DNA of 58,265 bases from the NCBI RefSeq assembly GCF_001623075.1, contig NZ_LMCF01000143.1, forward strand, positions 1-58,265. Direction: 5' to 3'. The first letter of the stretch is position 1. The number at the start of each line of letters is the position of its first letter. The translations under genes and the position numbers were made by a program. Of this stretch, positions 46,714-56,728 are shown one piece after another. The stretch comes from Pseudovibrio sp. Ad37. Its GTDB lineage: Bacteria > Pseudomonadota > Alphaproteobacteria > Rhizobiales > Stappiaceae. The notes under the pieces were generated by a model. It ran no database searches, was not told the origin of the DNA, and was given only the letters and a program-made list of their open reading frames with translations.

Positions 46714-49143
46714 TCAGTGAGCAACGACCCCAGAACCCTTGTCATCTTTGACCAATGCTTCGGAGTTGGACTTTTCTTCCTCTTCGCTCCATTCGATGGC
46801 TTCAGGCATACGAACAAGAGCATGTTCAAGCACTTCGTCCATGCGAGCGACTGGAATAATTTCCAATTCGTTTTTCACATTGTCAGGAATATCAGCTAAA
46901 TCCTTTGCGTTATCCGCAGGGATCATAACCTTCTTAATGCCGCCACGCAGAGCAGCCAGAAGCTTCTCTTTCAGACCACCGATTGGCAGCACGCGGCCAC
47001 GCAGTGTGATCTCACCCGTCATCGCCACATCACGACGAACCGGAATACCGGTCATCACGGAGATAACAGTTGTCGCCATGGCGATACCAGCAGATGGACC
47101 ATCTTTTGGAGTAGCCCCTTCTGGAACGTGAACGTGCAGTTCGCGCTTTTCGAAGAGCGGAGGCTCAATGCCGAAGTCTTCTGAACGGGAGCGAACGTAA
47201 GAAGCAGCAGCGGAGATGGACTCTTTCATCACATCACGCAGGTTGCCGGTTACGGTCATCTTGCCCTTACCGGGCATCATGACACCTTCAATGGTCAGCA
47301 GCTCGCCGCCCACTTCAGTCCACGCCAAACCGGTGACAACACCAACCTGATCTTCATCTTCAACCTGACCGAAGCGGAAGCGAGGCACACCGAGGTATTC
47401 CTCAATCAGCTCTTCATCCACTTTGATGGTCTTCTTGTCGTTGACCAGAATATCCTTCACAGCCTTACGGGCCAGAGTGCTCATCTCACGCTCAAGGTTA
47501 CGCACACCAGCTTCACGGGTGTAAAGACGGATGGTCTTCTGCAAAGCGCCATCAGACACTTCAAACTCACCATCCTTCAGACCGTGGTTCTTCACAGCCT
47601 TTGGCAACAGGTGACGACGGCAGATCTCGATCTTCTCATCTTCAGTGTAACCAGCAATACGGATGACCTCCATACGGTCCATCAGTGGACCCGGAATGTT
47701 CAGCGTATTGGCTGTGGTCACAAACATGACGTCGGATAGGTCGTATTCCACTTCGAGGTAGTGATCCATGAAGCTGCCGTTCTGCTCTGGGTCAAGAACC
47801 TCAAGCAGAGCGGAAGACGGATCGCCACGGAAATCCATACCCATCTTGTCGATCTCATCGAGCAGGAACAGCGGGTTGGACTTCTTCGCTTTTTTCATGG
47901 ACTGAATGACTTTACCCGGCATGGAGCCGATGTAAGTGCGGCGGTGACCGCGAATTTCAGCCTCATCACGCACGCCACCAAGAGACATGCGTACAAATTC
48001 ACGTCCGGTTGCTTTCGCAATAGATTTACCAAGAGACGTTTTACCAACGCCTGGAGGGCCAACAAGACACAGGATAGGGCCACGCAGCTTGTTCGCGCGC
48101 TTCTGCACTGCAAGGTACTCCACAATGCGTTCCTTGACCTTCTCAAGGCCAAAGTGGTCGGTATCCAGAACCTTCTCAGCAAGCGTCAGGTCATGCTTAA
48201 CCTTGGACTTTCTGCTCCACGGAATGCCGATCAGCCAGTCAAGGTAGTTGCGAACCACTGTCGCTTCCGCAGACATCGGACTCATCTGCTTGAGCTTTTT
48301 CAGCTCAGCATTCGCCTTCTCGCGAGCTTCCTTGGACAGCTTCGTCTTCGCAACGCGCTCTTCCAGCTCAGCAAGTTCATCACGGCCATCTTCACCATCG
48401 CCGAGTTCTTTCTGAATGGCCTTCATCTGCTCATTCAGATAGTACTCGCGCTGCGTTTTCTCCATCTGGCGCTTCACGCGGGAGCGGATGCGCTTTTCCA
48501 CTTGCAGAACGGAGATCTCGCTCTCCATCATGCCTAGCACCTTCTCAAGGCGGTCGGTGACAGCCACAGTGCCAAGCAGTTCCTGCTTGTCCTGGATCTT
48601 CACAGCAAGGTGGGATGCAATGGTATCAGCAAGCTTCGAGAAGTCGTCAATCTGATTAACAGCGCCGAGAACCTCAGGAGACACCTTTTTGTTCAGCTTC
48701 ACGTAGTTCTCGAACTCGGAAATCACTGAACGGCCAAGAGCCTCGACTTCAACCTCGTCACCGCCAGCTTCATCAAGAATAACGGCTTCTGCTTCATAAA
48801 GGTCTTCGCGATCAGTGAACTTGCCGATTTCGGCACGTGCACCACCTTCAACCAAAACCTTTACGGTGTTATCTGGCAGCTTCAGCAGCTGCAAAACTGT
48901 TGCAAGGGTACCGACTTTGTAAATCTGATCGGTATCCGGATCGTCATCCGCCTCGTTCATCTGGGTCGCAAGCAAAATCTGCTTGTCAGACTCCATCACC
49001 TCTTCCAGAGCACGGATCGATTTCTCGCGCCCTACAAACAGCGGCACGATCATATGAGGGAATACGACGATGTTGCGCAGTGGGAGAACAGGAAAAACAG
49101 AGTTTTCTGTCTCTTCTTCCGGGCGCATTTCATTGTCAGCCAT
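46714..49143 (-). CDS. lon: Lon ATP-dependent protease
   Basis: 809 residues from ATG at 49143 (AAAGGA upstream; the frame extends ten codons further). The N-terminal substrate domain begins FPVLPLRNIVVFPHMIVPL. The AAA+ domain has Walker A GPPGVGKTS (Lys368) and LLDEIDKMG. The protease domain has the Ser684-Lys727 dyad in DGPSAG and GGLKEKLL. It degrades misfolded and regulatory proteins in the cytoplasm. It forms part of the tig-clpP-clpX-lon-hupB cluster. Confidence 0.97.
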   Translation of the reverse strand: MADNEMRPEEETENSVFPVLPLRNIVVFPHMIVPLFVGREKSIRALEEVMESDKQILLATQMNEADDDPDTDQIYKVGTLATVLQLLKLPDNTVKVLVEGGARAEIGKFTDREDLYEAEAVILDEAGGDEVEVEALGRSVISEFENYVKLNKKVSPEVLGAVNQIDDFSKLADTIASHLAVKIQDKQELLGTVAVTDRLEKVLGMMESEISVLQVEKRIRSRVKRQMEKTQREYYLNEQMKAIQKELGDGEDGRDELAELEERVAKTKLSKEAREKANAELKKLKQMSPMSAEATVVRNYLDWLIGIPWSRKSKVKHDLTLAEKVLDTDHFGLEKVKERIVEYLAVQKRANKLRGPILCLVGPPGVGKTSLGKSIAKATGREFVRMSLGGVRDEAEIRGHRRTYIGSMPGKVIQSMKKAKKSNPLFLLDEIDKMGMDFRGDPSSALLEVLDPEQNGSFMDHYLEVEYDLSDVMFVTTANTLNIPGPLMDRMEVIRIAGYTEDEKIEICRRHLLPKAVKNHGLKDGEFEVSDGALQKTIRLYTREAGVRNLEREMSTLARKAVKDILVNDKKTIKVDEELIEEYLGVPRFRFGQVEDEDQVGVVTGLAWTEVGGELLTIEGVMMPGKGKMTVTGNLRDVMKESISAAASYVRSRSEDFGIEPPLFEKRELHVHVPEGATPKDGPSAGIAMATTVISVMTGIPVRRDVAMTGEITLRGRVLPIGGLKEKLLAALRGGIKKVMIPADNAKDLADIPDNVKNELEIIPVARMDEVLEHALVRMPEAIEWSEEEEKSNSEALVKDDKGSGVVAH

Positions 49144-49302
49144 CTCTATTCCTTTCAAATTGCAGCTTTCCAACGAAAGCTACGAAAAAGCGCAACATAA
49201 AAATCGACTAAGGCCCTTAGGGCACTCGTAGAATTTCGAGGGCCGAATTCACTCGCCCCAAAACGGGCACAAACAAATTCGCCAAGCTGCGAACTAGACC
49301 TA

Positions 49303-49512
49303 TTAGGTGGAGACACCGCCTCCAAGTGTCAAGCACTCCGCTTCCAAGTCTTTCAGCGATCTGTTGATATTATAAGCTTTTTTCCTGTTATCAGGAGCGT
49401 ATAACACCGTTTGATCGTCCTCACACTTAAGCTGGAACACCATCCTTCCCGGTCTTGGTTCGCGTTTACGCAGAACACTCATACGCATCATCATGCTAGA
49501 CACATGAGACAA
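49303..49512 (-). CDS. Small protein between clpX and lon, uncertain
   Basis: Up to 69 residues (several Met codons near the start; MSVLRKREPRPGRMVFQLKC is a plausible N-terminus at about 49482). Basic, soluble, with SLKDLEAECLTLGGGVST at the end. Not recognised. It follows the clpX terminator, so it would need its own promoter. It could be a chance frame. Confidence 0.35.
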   Translation of the reverse strand: MSHVSSMMMRMSVLRKREPRPGRMVFQLKCEDDQTVLYAPDNRKKAYNINRSLKDLEAECLTLGGGVST

Positions 49513-49553
49513 AAAATGGGCGGCACTTTTTTCAAGAAGTTACCGCCCAAATT
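49511..49553 (-). terminator. Terminator downstream of clpX
   Basis: GGGCGG and CCGCCC with inner ACTT/AAGT pairs form a stem, followed by ATTTTTT on the minus strand, about 50 bases after the clpX stop. Confidence 0.75.
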
Positions 49554-49603
49554 AAACTCAATACCCGTGAGCGAAGCCTACTGGCTCATCAGTCCCCATC
49601 GCC

Positions 49604-50869
49604 TTACGCGCTGGTTGCTGAATTCTCCGCACGATCCTCGTAAATGTACAAAGGACGCGCATCGCCGTCGACCACCTCACCGGAAATCACAACTTCCTTC
49701 ACACCCTTAAGGCCAGGAAGCTCGTACATGGTTTCCAGCAGAATTGCTTCCAGAATAGAACGCAGCCCGCGAGCACCGGTCTTACGTTCAATTGCACGTC
49801 GGGCAACTGCCTTCAGAGCGTCTTCATGGAACGTCAGCTCTACGTTCTCCATCTCGAACAAACGCTGGTACTGCGCAACTAGCGCATTCTTAGGTTCACT
49901 CAAGATGGACACCAAAGCGTCTTCATCCAGATCTTCAAGAGTTGCAATAACCGGCAAACGGCCAACAAACTCAGGGATAAGACCAAACTTCAGCAGATCT
50001 TCAGGCTCAAGCTCTGAGAACAACTCACCGGTCTTGCGATCTTCAGGTGCAAGCACAGAAGCAGCAAAGCCGATAGAGGTTTTGCGACCACGGTCAGAAA
50101 TGATCTTGTCCAGACCAGCAAATGCACCACCGCAGATAAACAAAATGTTTGTTGTATCTACCTGCAGGAATTCCTGCTGCGGATGCTTACGACCACCTTG
50201 CGGCGGAACAGAGGCAACAGTCCCCTCCATGATCTTCAGCAGTGCCTGCTGAACACCTTCACCAGAAACGTCACGGGTGATGGAAGGGTTTTCTGCCTTA
50301 CGGGTAATTTTGTCCACCTCATCGATGTAGACAATACCGCGCTGCGCACGCTCAACATTGTAATCTGCGGACTGAAGCAGCTTCAGAATAATATTTTCAA
50401 CGTCTTCACCAACGTAACCCGCTTCAGTCAGCGTGGTTGCGTCAGCCATCGTAAACGGAACATCCAGAATTCGGGCGAGCGTTTGTGCCAGATGGGTTTT
50501 ACCACATCCGGTAGGACCAACCAGAAGGATGTTGGACTTAGCAAGTTCAACATCGTTGTTCTTGGAAGCATGATTCAGGCGCTTGTAGTGGTTATGAACC
50601 GCTACAGACAGAACCTTTTTGGCTCGGCCCTGACCAATCACGTAATCATCAAGAACACCACGAATTTCCTGAGGCGTCGGAATCCCATCACGAGACTTCA
50701 CAAGCGAAGATTTGTTTTCTTCGCGAATAATGTCCATGCAGAGCTCGACACACTCATCGCAGATGAATACGGTCGGACCCGCAATCAGCTTACGGACCTC
50801 ATGCTGGCTTTTTCCGCAAAACGAGCAGTAAAGCGTATTCTTGCTGTCGCTGCCGCTGGCTTTGCTCAT
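49604..50869 (-). CDS. clpX: ClpX, ATPase subunit of the ClpXP protease
   Basis: 421 residues. N-terminal C4 zinc-binding domain ([10 protein letters not shown] then CDECVELC), AAA+ core with Walker A GPTGCGKT and Walker [10 protein letters not shown], and the IGF loop ([10 protein letters not shown]) that docks on ClpP. It unfolds substrates, including ssrA-tagged proteins, and threads them into ClpP. Confidence 0.98.
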   Translation of the reverse strand: MSKASGSDSKNTLYCSFCGKSQHEVRKLIAGPTVFICDECVELCMDIIREENKSSLVKSRDGIPTPQEIRGVLDDYVIGQGRAKKVLSVAVHNHYKRLNHASKNNDVELAKSNILLVGPTGCGKTHLAQTLARILDVPFTMADATTLTEAGYVGEDVENIILKLLQSADYNVERAQRGIVYIDEVDKITRKAENPSITRDVSGEGVQQALLKIMEGTVASVPPQGGRKHPQQEFLQVDTTNILFICGGAFAGLDKIISDRGRKTSIGFAASVLAPEDRKTGELFSELEPEDLLKFGLIPEFVGRLPVIATLEDLDEDALVSILSEPKNALVAQYQRLFEMENVELTFHEDALKAVARRAIERKTGARGLRSILEAILLETMYELPGLKGVKEVVISGEVVDGDARPLYIYEDRAENSATSA

Positions 50870-51113
50870 GAGATATAACCCCGCATCGTTTCAAGGGACA
50901 CAGCCCCTGTTAGAATTCTTAGTTCGACAGCGATACTTTCGCCGCGACGTTCTACTGACTTATCGCGTTTTGTGTTCCGCTTCCAGAGGGAAGCTTTGGA
51001 AATCACTAATAGCCATTCTCTTATGCGATATTTGGCTCGCAATAATCAACATTCCTTTAAGCCTCGCACGCAAAGTTCATTCCCTGTTAAAAAAACTTGA
51101 GCACGAGTTACTT

Positions 51114-51138
51114 TAAAAAACCGGCTTTAAGCTGGTTC
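51114..51138 (-). terminator. Terminator overlapping the end of clpP
   Basis: On the minus strand AACC-A-GC TTAAA GC-C-GGTT is followed by TTTTTT; the stem includes the last codons and stop of clpP. clpX 250 bp further on has its own upstream region. Confidence 0.65.
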
Positions 51139-51762
51139 GATAACGTTTAAGCTCTCGCGATTTTCGATAACGTTATCAATCAGACCGAACTCTTTCGCCG
51201 CATCTGCACTCATAAAGTTATCACGTTCAAGCGCTTCTTCAACAGCATCAAGAGTCTGACCCGTATGATCAACATAGATCTCATTAAGGCGACGCTTCAG
51301 CTTCAGAATTTCCTGTGCATGCAGCATAATGTCTGCCGCCTGCCCGCGGAAACCACCGGAAGGCTGGTGAACCATGACGCGGCTGTTTGGCAAAGAAAAG
51401 CGCATACCCTTTTCACCAGCAGCCAAAAGCAGGGAACCCATGCTTGCAGCCTGACCGATACAAAGAGTTGAAATCTTCGGACGGATAAACTGCATAGTGT
51501 CATAAATAGCAAGACCACTGGTCACTACACCACCCGGGGAATTGATATAAAGTGCAATTTCTTTGTTCGGGTTTTCCGCTTCCAGATAAAGCAACTGGGA
51601 ACACACCAGTGTAGCCACAGTATCTTCCACAGGACCGGTCAGGAAGATAATACGTTCCTTCAACAACCTTGAGAAGATATCATAGGCCCGCTCACCCCGG
51701 TTGGTTTGCTCTACAACCATTGGCACCAGGCTGTTCGTGAAATACTCAACAGGATCGGTCAT
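51127..51762 (-). CDS. clpP: ClpP, proteolytic subunit of ClpXP
   Basis: 211 residues with the Ser-His-Asp triad: Ser107 in GQAASMGS, His132 in [10 protein letters not shown], and an Asp near [24 protein letters not shown]. The N-terminus [20 protein letters not shown] is typical of the alphaproteobacterial form with its short propeptide. The 14-mer forms a closed protease chamber. Confidence 0.97.
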   Translation of the reverse strand: MTDPVEYFTNSLVPMVVEQTNRGERAYDIFSRLLKERIIFLTGPVEDTVATLVCSQLLYLEAENPNKEIALYINSPGGVVTSGLAIYDTMQFIRPKISTLCIGQAASMGSLLLAAGEKGMRFSLPNSRVMVHQPSGGFRGQAADIMLHAQEILKLKRRLNEIYVDHTGQTLDAVEEALERDNFMSADAAKEFGLIDNVIENRESLNVIEPA

Positions 51763-52061
51763 GCGTCATCCATTTTAAATATGCAGAAAGCTTCGTGAAG
51801 CTCGGTAACTTATCCGGCATTCCGGTAAGCCTGCAAGAAACTTATGTCGAAAAAAGCGCCACGCCCATCCACGGGATGTCGCCCTTGTCTTAAAGGCACT
51901 TGCCAAAAGGTAAAGCCACAAGGTTTATGGAGTGTTTCCATAAGACCCGATAGTCTTATCCCAATTATAAGGGAGCTTAAAGACCACATTGGGCCTATGC
52001 ACTTAAGACGGCTTCAGATATTTCGGCTTTCCACCTCAAAATTCAAGATGTCAAAAAAGAA
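51763..52061. other. Gap between tig and clpP
   Basis: No gene is supported. It should hold the clpP promoter. An 85-codon plus-strand frame (51844) is Lys/Pro-rich and unlike a real protein. Confidence 0.4.
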
Positions 52062-52084
52062 AAAGGGGGCACAAGGCCCCCTTT
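52062..52084 (-). terminator. Terminator of tig
   Basis: AAAGGGGGC and GCCCCCTTT form a perfect 9-bp stem with a 5-base loop, followed by TTTTTC on the minus strand, about 27 bases after the tig stop. Confidence 0.88.
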
Positions 52085-52110
52085 CCGAAATTCTTGGGTA
52101 ATCCCAACAA

Positions 52111-53457
52111 TTATGCTTCGTCTTCGTCCTGAGCCATCAGCTCTTCTTTGGACACGACTTTGTCAGAAACTTTCGCGAGTTCCAGAATGTAGTCCACAAC
52201 CTTCTCTTCGTAGATTGGGGCACGCAGGGACGCGAGAGCCTGTTCGTTGTTCTTGTAGAATTCGAACACCTGCTGTTCCTGACCTGGGAACTGACGAACG
52301 CGGTCGAACAGAGCCTTCTGAACTTCTTCGTCGGTAACCTGAACTTTGTTCTGCTCACCAACTTCAGAAAGAACCAGACCAAGACGTACACGGCGCTCAG
52401 AGATCTTGCGGTATTCAGCTTTAGCTTCGTCTTCGGTTGTTTCTTCGTCTTCGAAGGTTTTACCGGACTGCTGCATGTCAGCTTCAACCTGCTTCCAGAC
52501 ACCGTCAAATTCTGTTTCCAGAAGTTTTTCAGGCAGCTCGAAGGAGTACTCTTCGTCCAGCTTGTCCAGCAGAGCGCGCTTTACTTTCTGACGGGTAGCT
52601 GCACCGAACTGGCTTTCAATCTGGCCACGAACGATTTCTTTCAGCTTCTCAAGGGACTCAAGACCCAGCTTGGTTGCCATTTCATCATCAATGGAAACTT
52701 CGCCAGCAGCTTCAATGCCTTTAACGTCGATGTCGAAGGTAACTGCGCGACCAGCAAGGTTTGCTGCGCCGTATTCTTCAGGGAAGGTCACGTCGATGAC
52801 TTTTTTGTCACCGATTTTCATGCCAACGATCTGCTCTTCAAAGCCAGGAATGAACTGACCAGAACCCAGAACCAGCTGACCGTTCTCATCTTCACCACCT
52901 TCAAATGGCTCGCCGTCAAGCTTGCCCAGGTAATGCATGGTAACGCGGTCACCGTCTTCAGCAGCAGCACCTTCTTCGCGCGCTTCAAATGGACGGTTGC
53001 TTTCTGCGATCTGCTTGACCTGCTCGTCAACTTCATCTTCAGAAATTTCAACGATTGGGCGTTCAAGTTCAATCGCAGAGAAATCTACGATGTCGAACTG
53101 AGGCAGAACTTCATAGGAGATGGTGTAAGCGAGATCTGCTTCACCAGCCAAAACCTTCTCAGCATCATCGTCAGAAAGATCGATTTCTGGCTGAAGAGCA
53201 GGCTTTTCTTTGCGCTCTTCAATGGTCTTAGCAGTGGTTTCGTTGATCAGGTTACCGATCAGCTCACCCATTGCCTGACGGCCATGAACTTTCTTGAGAT
53301 GAGAAACTGGAACTTTACCCGGACGGAAGCCGTTAATGTTTACCTTTGACTTCATGTCATTAAGATATTCATCGAGGCGGGTCGCCAGATCCGTCGCCGG
53401 GATAACGACTTTGAGTTCGCGCTTTAGGCCCTCGGCCAGGGTTTCTGATACCTGCAT
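52111..53457 (-). CDS. tig: Trigger factor, ribosome-associated chaperone and prolyl isomerase
   Basis: 448 residues in the normal three-domain layout: N-terminal ribosome-binding domain with the signature NGFRPGKVPVSHLKKVHG, FKBP-type PPIase domain around GDRVTMHYLGKLDGEPFEGG and QFIPGFEEQIVGMKIGDKK, and the helical C-terminal domain. It shields nascent chains at the ribosome exit. Its place upstream of clpP-clpX-lon is conserved. Confidence 0.97.
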   Translation of the reverse strand: MQVSETLAEGLKRELKVVIPATDLATRLDEYLNDMKSKVNINGFRPGKVPVSHLKKVHGRQAMGELIGNLINETTAKTIEERKEKPALQPEIDLSDDDAEKVLAGEADLAYTISYEVLPQFDIVDFSAIELERPIVEISEDEVDEQVKQIAESNRPFEAREEGAAAEDGDRVTMHYLGKLDGEPFEGGEDENGQLVLGSGQFIPGFEEQIVGMKIGDKKVIDVTFPEEYGAANLAGRAVTFDIDVKGIEAAGEVSIDDEMATKLGLESLEKLKEIVRGQIESQFGAATRQKVKRALLDKLDEEYSFELPEKLLETEFDGVWKQVEADMQQSGKTFEDEETTEDEAKAEYRKISERRVRLGLVLSEVGEQNKVQVTDEEVQKALFDRVRQFPGQEQQVFEFYKNNEQALASLRAPIYEEKVVDYILELAKVSDKVVSKEELMAQDEDEA

Positions 53458-53690
53458 GGTCTTTGCTTCGTCCTTGATTTAGGACGCGTACCGACAAACC
53501 AATATGGTTTGTCCCAGCACGGTAAACATAACACCAATTTCGAAGAGGGGGAAACGCTTCGGGAGAAAATCCCTCAGCTCTTATCCGCCTGACGAAAAGG
53601 TGAGCATAAACCGAACCTCGACAACGCCCTCAACTTTTCCGTTTCCGATAAGCTACGGTCGTTTATTTATGCACCGTATCACCGGGGATA

Positions 53691-53773
53691 TGGTGCGGCT
53701 GGAGGGACTCGAACCCCCACGGTCTCCCGCTAGAACCTAAATCTAGTGCGTCTACCAATTTCGCCACAGCCGC
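53691..53773 (-). tRNA. tRNA-Leu(TAG)
   Basis: 83 nt with encoded CCA. Acceptor stem GCGGCTG/CAGCCGC, anticodon stem-loop CTAGA-TTTAGGT-TCTAG (anticodon TAG), and the long variable arm of a class II tRNA (GCGGGAGACCGT). Confidence 0.95.
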
Positions 53774-53974
53774 GTTGGAGGGGTAGCTAAATGGGAACCT
53801 AAGAGAAGTCAACCACCTAATACGCTGTTTATGCCCAGTCCTCGGTTTTCCACGCCATTTCTACCTATGAAACTGTGCATTACGACAATCCGGGGCTAAT
53901 TTCTCAAGCAGGAGATCGCATCACATCCTTTTTCTTATCTGGCTCGTGCATTGCCAGCCAGCAAGCCACTCCGC

Positions 53975-54334
53975 TCACTCACAAAGTGGCGTTAGAACCC
54001 GCTGCATAAAAGCCGCGCCTTTTTCGGTCAGATACAACTCCCGGCGGCGACCATCCGTTTTATCCGCCTCAACACGGGCATAGTTATGTCCGCCACGCAC
54101 ATCCTTGTGCCCTTCGCACCAGTAATAGATGTTGCGGGTCGCGGTTCCTGATTGGTAACCAATCTTCTTTTGAAGGCCATGAGGATGGATCGTCACCCCC
54201 TCCTCCTGATGAACGGCAATTTCAAGCAATGTCAAAACCGTTGAGACCTGCATTTTAGCGTCATGGTCTTTAAACGGTGCCAGCGCCTCGATGATCTGGC
54301 GGAGTGCTGCAGAGTGCTGTGTCGTCTTGCTCAT
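53975..54334 (-). CDS. MarR-like winged-helix protein
   Basis: 119 residues from ATG at 54334; the longer frame to 54391 has a hydrophobic start without support. Predicted helices MQVSTVLTLLEIAVHQ and HGLQKKIGYQSGTATRNIYY look like a winged HTH, and DGRRRELYLTEKGAAFMQRV is the wing and following helix typical of MarR-type readers. No ligand or target is evident. It may be an autoregulated or phage-derived regulator. Confidence 0.72.
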   Translation of the reverse strand: MSKTTQHSAALRQIIEALAPFKDHDAKMQVSTVLTLLEIAVHQEEGVTIHPHGLQKKIGYQSGTATRNIYYWCEGHKDVRGGHNYARVEADKTDGRRRELYLTEKGAAFMQRVLTPLCE

Positions 54335-54534
54335 AAGAATATCCGTAATAATCGTCCAGAGGGCGAGTACGACCACACGTATTACGCGCAACCCTCACCT
54401 CTCTCTCGCATGCCTATCGCATTGCCTGTCTCACTAAAGGATACGCATCACGTTTGGCAGATTAATTATCACAAATATTGATGATTCCCACCAGATATCT
54501 CAGAGGAGAACCCCACTCTTTGGGTCAAAAACCT

Positions 54535-56055
54535 CTAAAAATCACCCAGGAACTGCACAAGCTCGGTGATCACATCCGGAATATGCGCAACCAGATCTTC
54601 GGCAATAAGCCCTTCCCCAGCAATCTCAGCAGCCCGGCCATGCACCCAAACGCCTTTTGCAGCAGCCTCATAACCGCCAAGGCCCTGCGCCAGGTATCCG
54701 GCAATCACGCCAGCCAGCACATCACCAGATCCAGCTGTCGCAAGCCAGGGCGTGCCACTGGCATTGATGGACACATGGCCCTCAGGGTCTGCAATCACCG
54801 TATCCGCCCCCTTCAGCACGACCACAGCACCAGCCTGTTTCGCTGCCTTCTTGGTGCGCTCCACTTTGCAATCTGTGGACGTGGGATCATACAAATCAGG
54901 AAACAAACGCCGGAACTCACCCTCATGAGGTGTCAGCACAACACGCCCAGCGCAGTCAGAATCCGCAATGTAGGCAAACAAGTGCTCCGGCTTTTCCTCA
55001 AAGGACGAAAGCGCATCCGCATCCAGAACCACACCGCGCGCTCCGGAAAGGCACTCAGCAACCCGCTCCTGCGTCTCGCGGCCAATACCTGCTGCCGGCC
55101 CGATCACCACGGAGTTGAGCCGCTCGTCTTCCAAAATACGCTCAAAGTCGGCAATACGTTCAGCCGGACGGATCATGATACTCGTCAGATGCGCTGCATG
55201 GACCAAAGCCGCCTGCTCCCGCGCCACCACAGTCACAAGCCCGCTGCCCGCCCGCTGTGCGCCCAGCGCCGCAAGACGGCTTGCACCAGTGGCAAACTTG
55301 GGACCACTCACAACAACAGTGTGCCCCCTGTTATATTTATGCCCTGCCACAGCCGGCTGATCGGGAAGATCTCCCCAAATCTTGTCGCAGTTGTAAAAGG
55401 CGGTTGGCCCAACCTTCTCTAAGACTGCGTCCTCCAGTCCGATCTGCTCAATAACGATCTCACCACAATGTCCCCGGCCCGGATAAAGGTAGTGCCCCGG
55501 CTTGGCACGAAAGAACGTCACTGTCATATCTGCATGCACTGCCTCACCCAGCACAGCGCCGCTGCGGCCACTCACACCGGAGGGCAGATCAACTGCGACA
55601 CATTGCGCCGGACTGTCATTGATGTGCTGCACAAGCGCCAGAACTTCATCATCTAAAGGTCGAGAGAGGCCCGCACCAAACAAGGCATCAACAATAACGT
55701 CGTCCTCACCCAGCTCTTCCAGCGCGGCCCGCATGTTATCCATTGAGGTTAAATCAAGATCCATCTCGTCATATGCAAGCTCCGCATCGCCTTCGAGAGT
55801 TTCCGGGTCACACACCAGCCCGACAGAAACATTAAAGCCCTCATTGTCCGCAAGCTGCGCAACAACAAAGCCGTCTCCGCCGTTGTTTCCGGGACCGCAG
55901 AACACAAGAACCCGCGAATAAGGATGCAGAATCTGGCGCATCACCTCAAACACAGCCTTGCCCGCATTATGCATCAACTCAATACCGGGAAAGCCACCCT
56001 CGATGGTCAGGCGATCTGCCTTCTTCATCTGCAATGGTGTCAATAACTCATGCAT
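54535..56055 (-). CDS. nnr: Bifunctional NAD(P)H-hydrate epimerase / ADP-dependent NAD(P)H-hydrate dehydratase
   Basis: 506 residues from ATG at 56055 (GGAGAG upstream). N-terminal NnrE (YjeF_N) domain, ~1-215, with VFCGPGNNGGDGFVVAQ and VDLPSGVSGRSGAVLG; C-terminal NnrD (ribokinase-like carbohydrate kinase) domain, ~220-500, with VLTPHEGEFRRLFPDLY, VVLKGADTVIADPEG and the catalytic GTPWLATAGSGDVLAG. It repairs hydrated NADH/NADPH. In related bacteria glnB-glnA often comes next; here a secretion-effector-like cassette and an IS end follow instead. Confidence 0.95.
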   Translation of the reverse strand: MHELLTPLQMKKADRLTIEGGFPGIELMHNAGKAVFEVMRQILHPYSRVLVFCGPGNNGGDGFVVAQLADNEGFNVSVGLVCDPETLEGDAELAYDEMDLDLTSMDNMRAALEELGEDDVIVDALFGAGLSRPLDDEVLALVQHINDSPAQCVAVDLPSGVSGRSGAVLGEAVHADMTVTFFRAKPGHYLYPGRGHCGEIVIEQIGLEDAVLEKVGPTAFYNCDKIWGDLPDQPAVAGHKYNRGHTVVVSGPKFATGASRLAALGAQRAGSGLVTVVAREQAALVHAAHLTSIMIRPAERIADFERILEDERLNSVVIGPAAGIGRETQERVAECLSGARGVVLDADALSSFEEKPEHLFAYIADSDCAGRVVLTPHEGEFRRLFPDLYDPTSTDCKVERTKKAAKQAGAVVVLKGADTVIADPEGHVSINASGTPWLATAGSGDVLAGVIAGYLAQGLGGYEAAAKGVWVHGRAAEIAGEGLIAEDLVAHIPDVITELVQFLGDF

Positions 56056-56265
56056 AAAGCTCTCCATTTCCCTATTCGTCAGGCTCTGAGAAATTTATTA
56101 CCCACTATCCCTAAGACTTTGGTCCATCATTACCCAGTTGCCGCGACGTTTTTTCGATCACGAAAATTCACAAAACATAAGCTAGTGCTAAAAGGCACAG
56201 ATTTAAGAGGCACTTCCTGAGTAAATGTTGATACCAGCGCACCACTTCGGGAAAACTACGAAAAC

Positions 56266-56715
56266 ATGCACGAGAGACGAGCCCACTACGACCAGCTAAT
56301 GACTGCTTTCGCACGACGTCTGGGTATGACCACCCAGCCTGATACTGGACTATTTCTTATTGAAGAAGCAAACGGAAGCCGTTGGTCGGTCGAACTCAAT
56401 GAAAGCTCTGATCTCATTTATATAATCACCAGCCTCCTTCTTGCAGAAGATAAAAACACACTGAAGGCGGCTTTGGAGCTCAATCAGGATGTGGATCTCC
56501 TACGTGGAGCTTTCCTCGGCCTGTCTCAATCTGGTGACTTGCAACTGAATGCTCAGGCCACACTCCGGTTCACAGATGACCTTGCACTGGAGAACACACT
56601 GGTCAACCTGATGCAAATTCGCGAGCAGGTATGCGCACGGCTTTCTGAAACGAAATCCACCCAAACCTCCAAAGCCGTAGAACCGGACTGGAGCACGACG
56701 TCTATTCGCCTGTAA
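56266..56715 (+). CDS. CesT-like type III secretion chaperone, putative
   Basis: 149 residues, acidic. The pattern of an N-terminal amphipathic helix (HYDQLMTAFARRLGMTTQ), beta strands with SRWSVELNESSDLIYII, and a final helix ALENTLVNLMQIREQVCARL fits class I type III chaperones (CesT/SycE fold). It lies 13 bases upstream of a kinase gene in the same direction, as chaperones lie before their effectors. The fold call is inference from size, charge and context, not from a strict motif. Confidence 0.6.
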   Translation: MHERRAHYDQLMTAFARRLGMTTQPDTGLFLIEEANGSRWSVELNESSDLIYIITSLLLAEDKNTLKAALELNQDVDLLRGAFLGLSQSGDLQLNAQATLRFTDDLALENTLVNLMQIREQVCARLSETKSTQTSKAVEPDWSTTSIRL

Positions 56716-56728
56716 AGGTCTCTCATCC

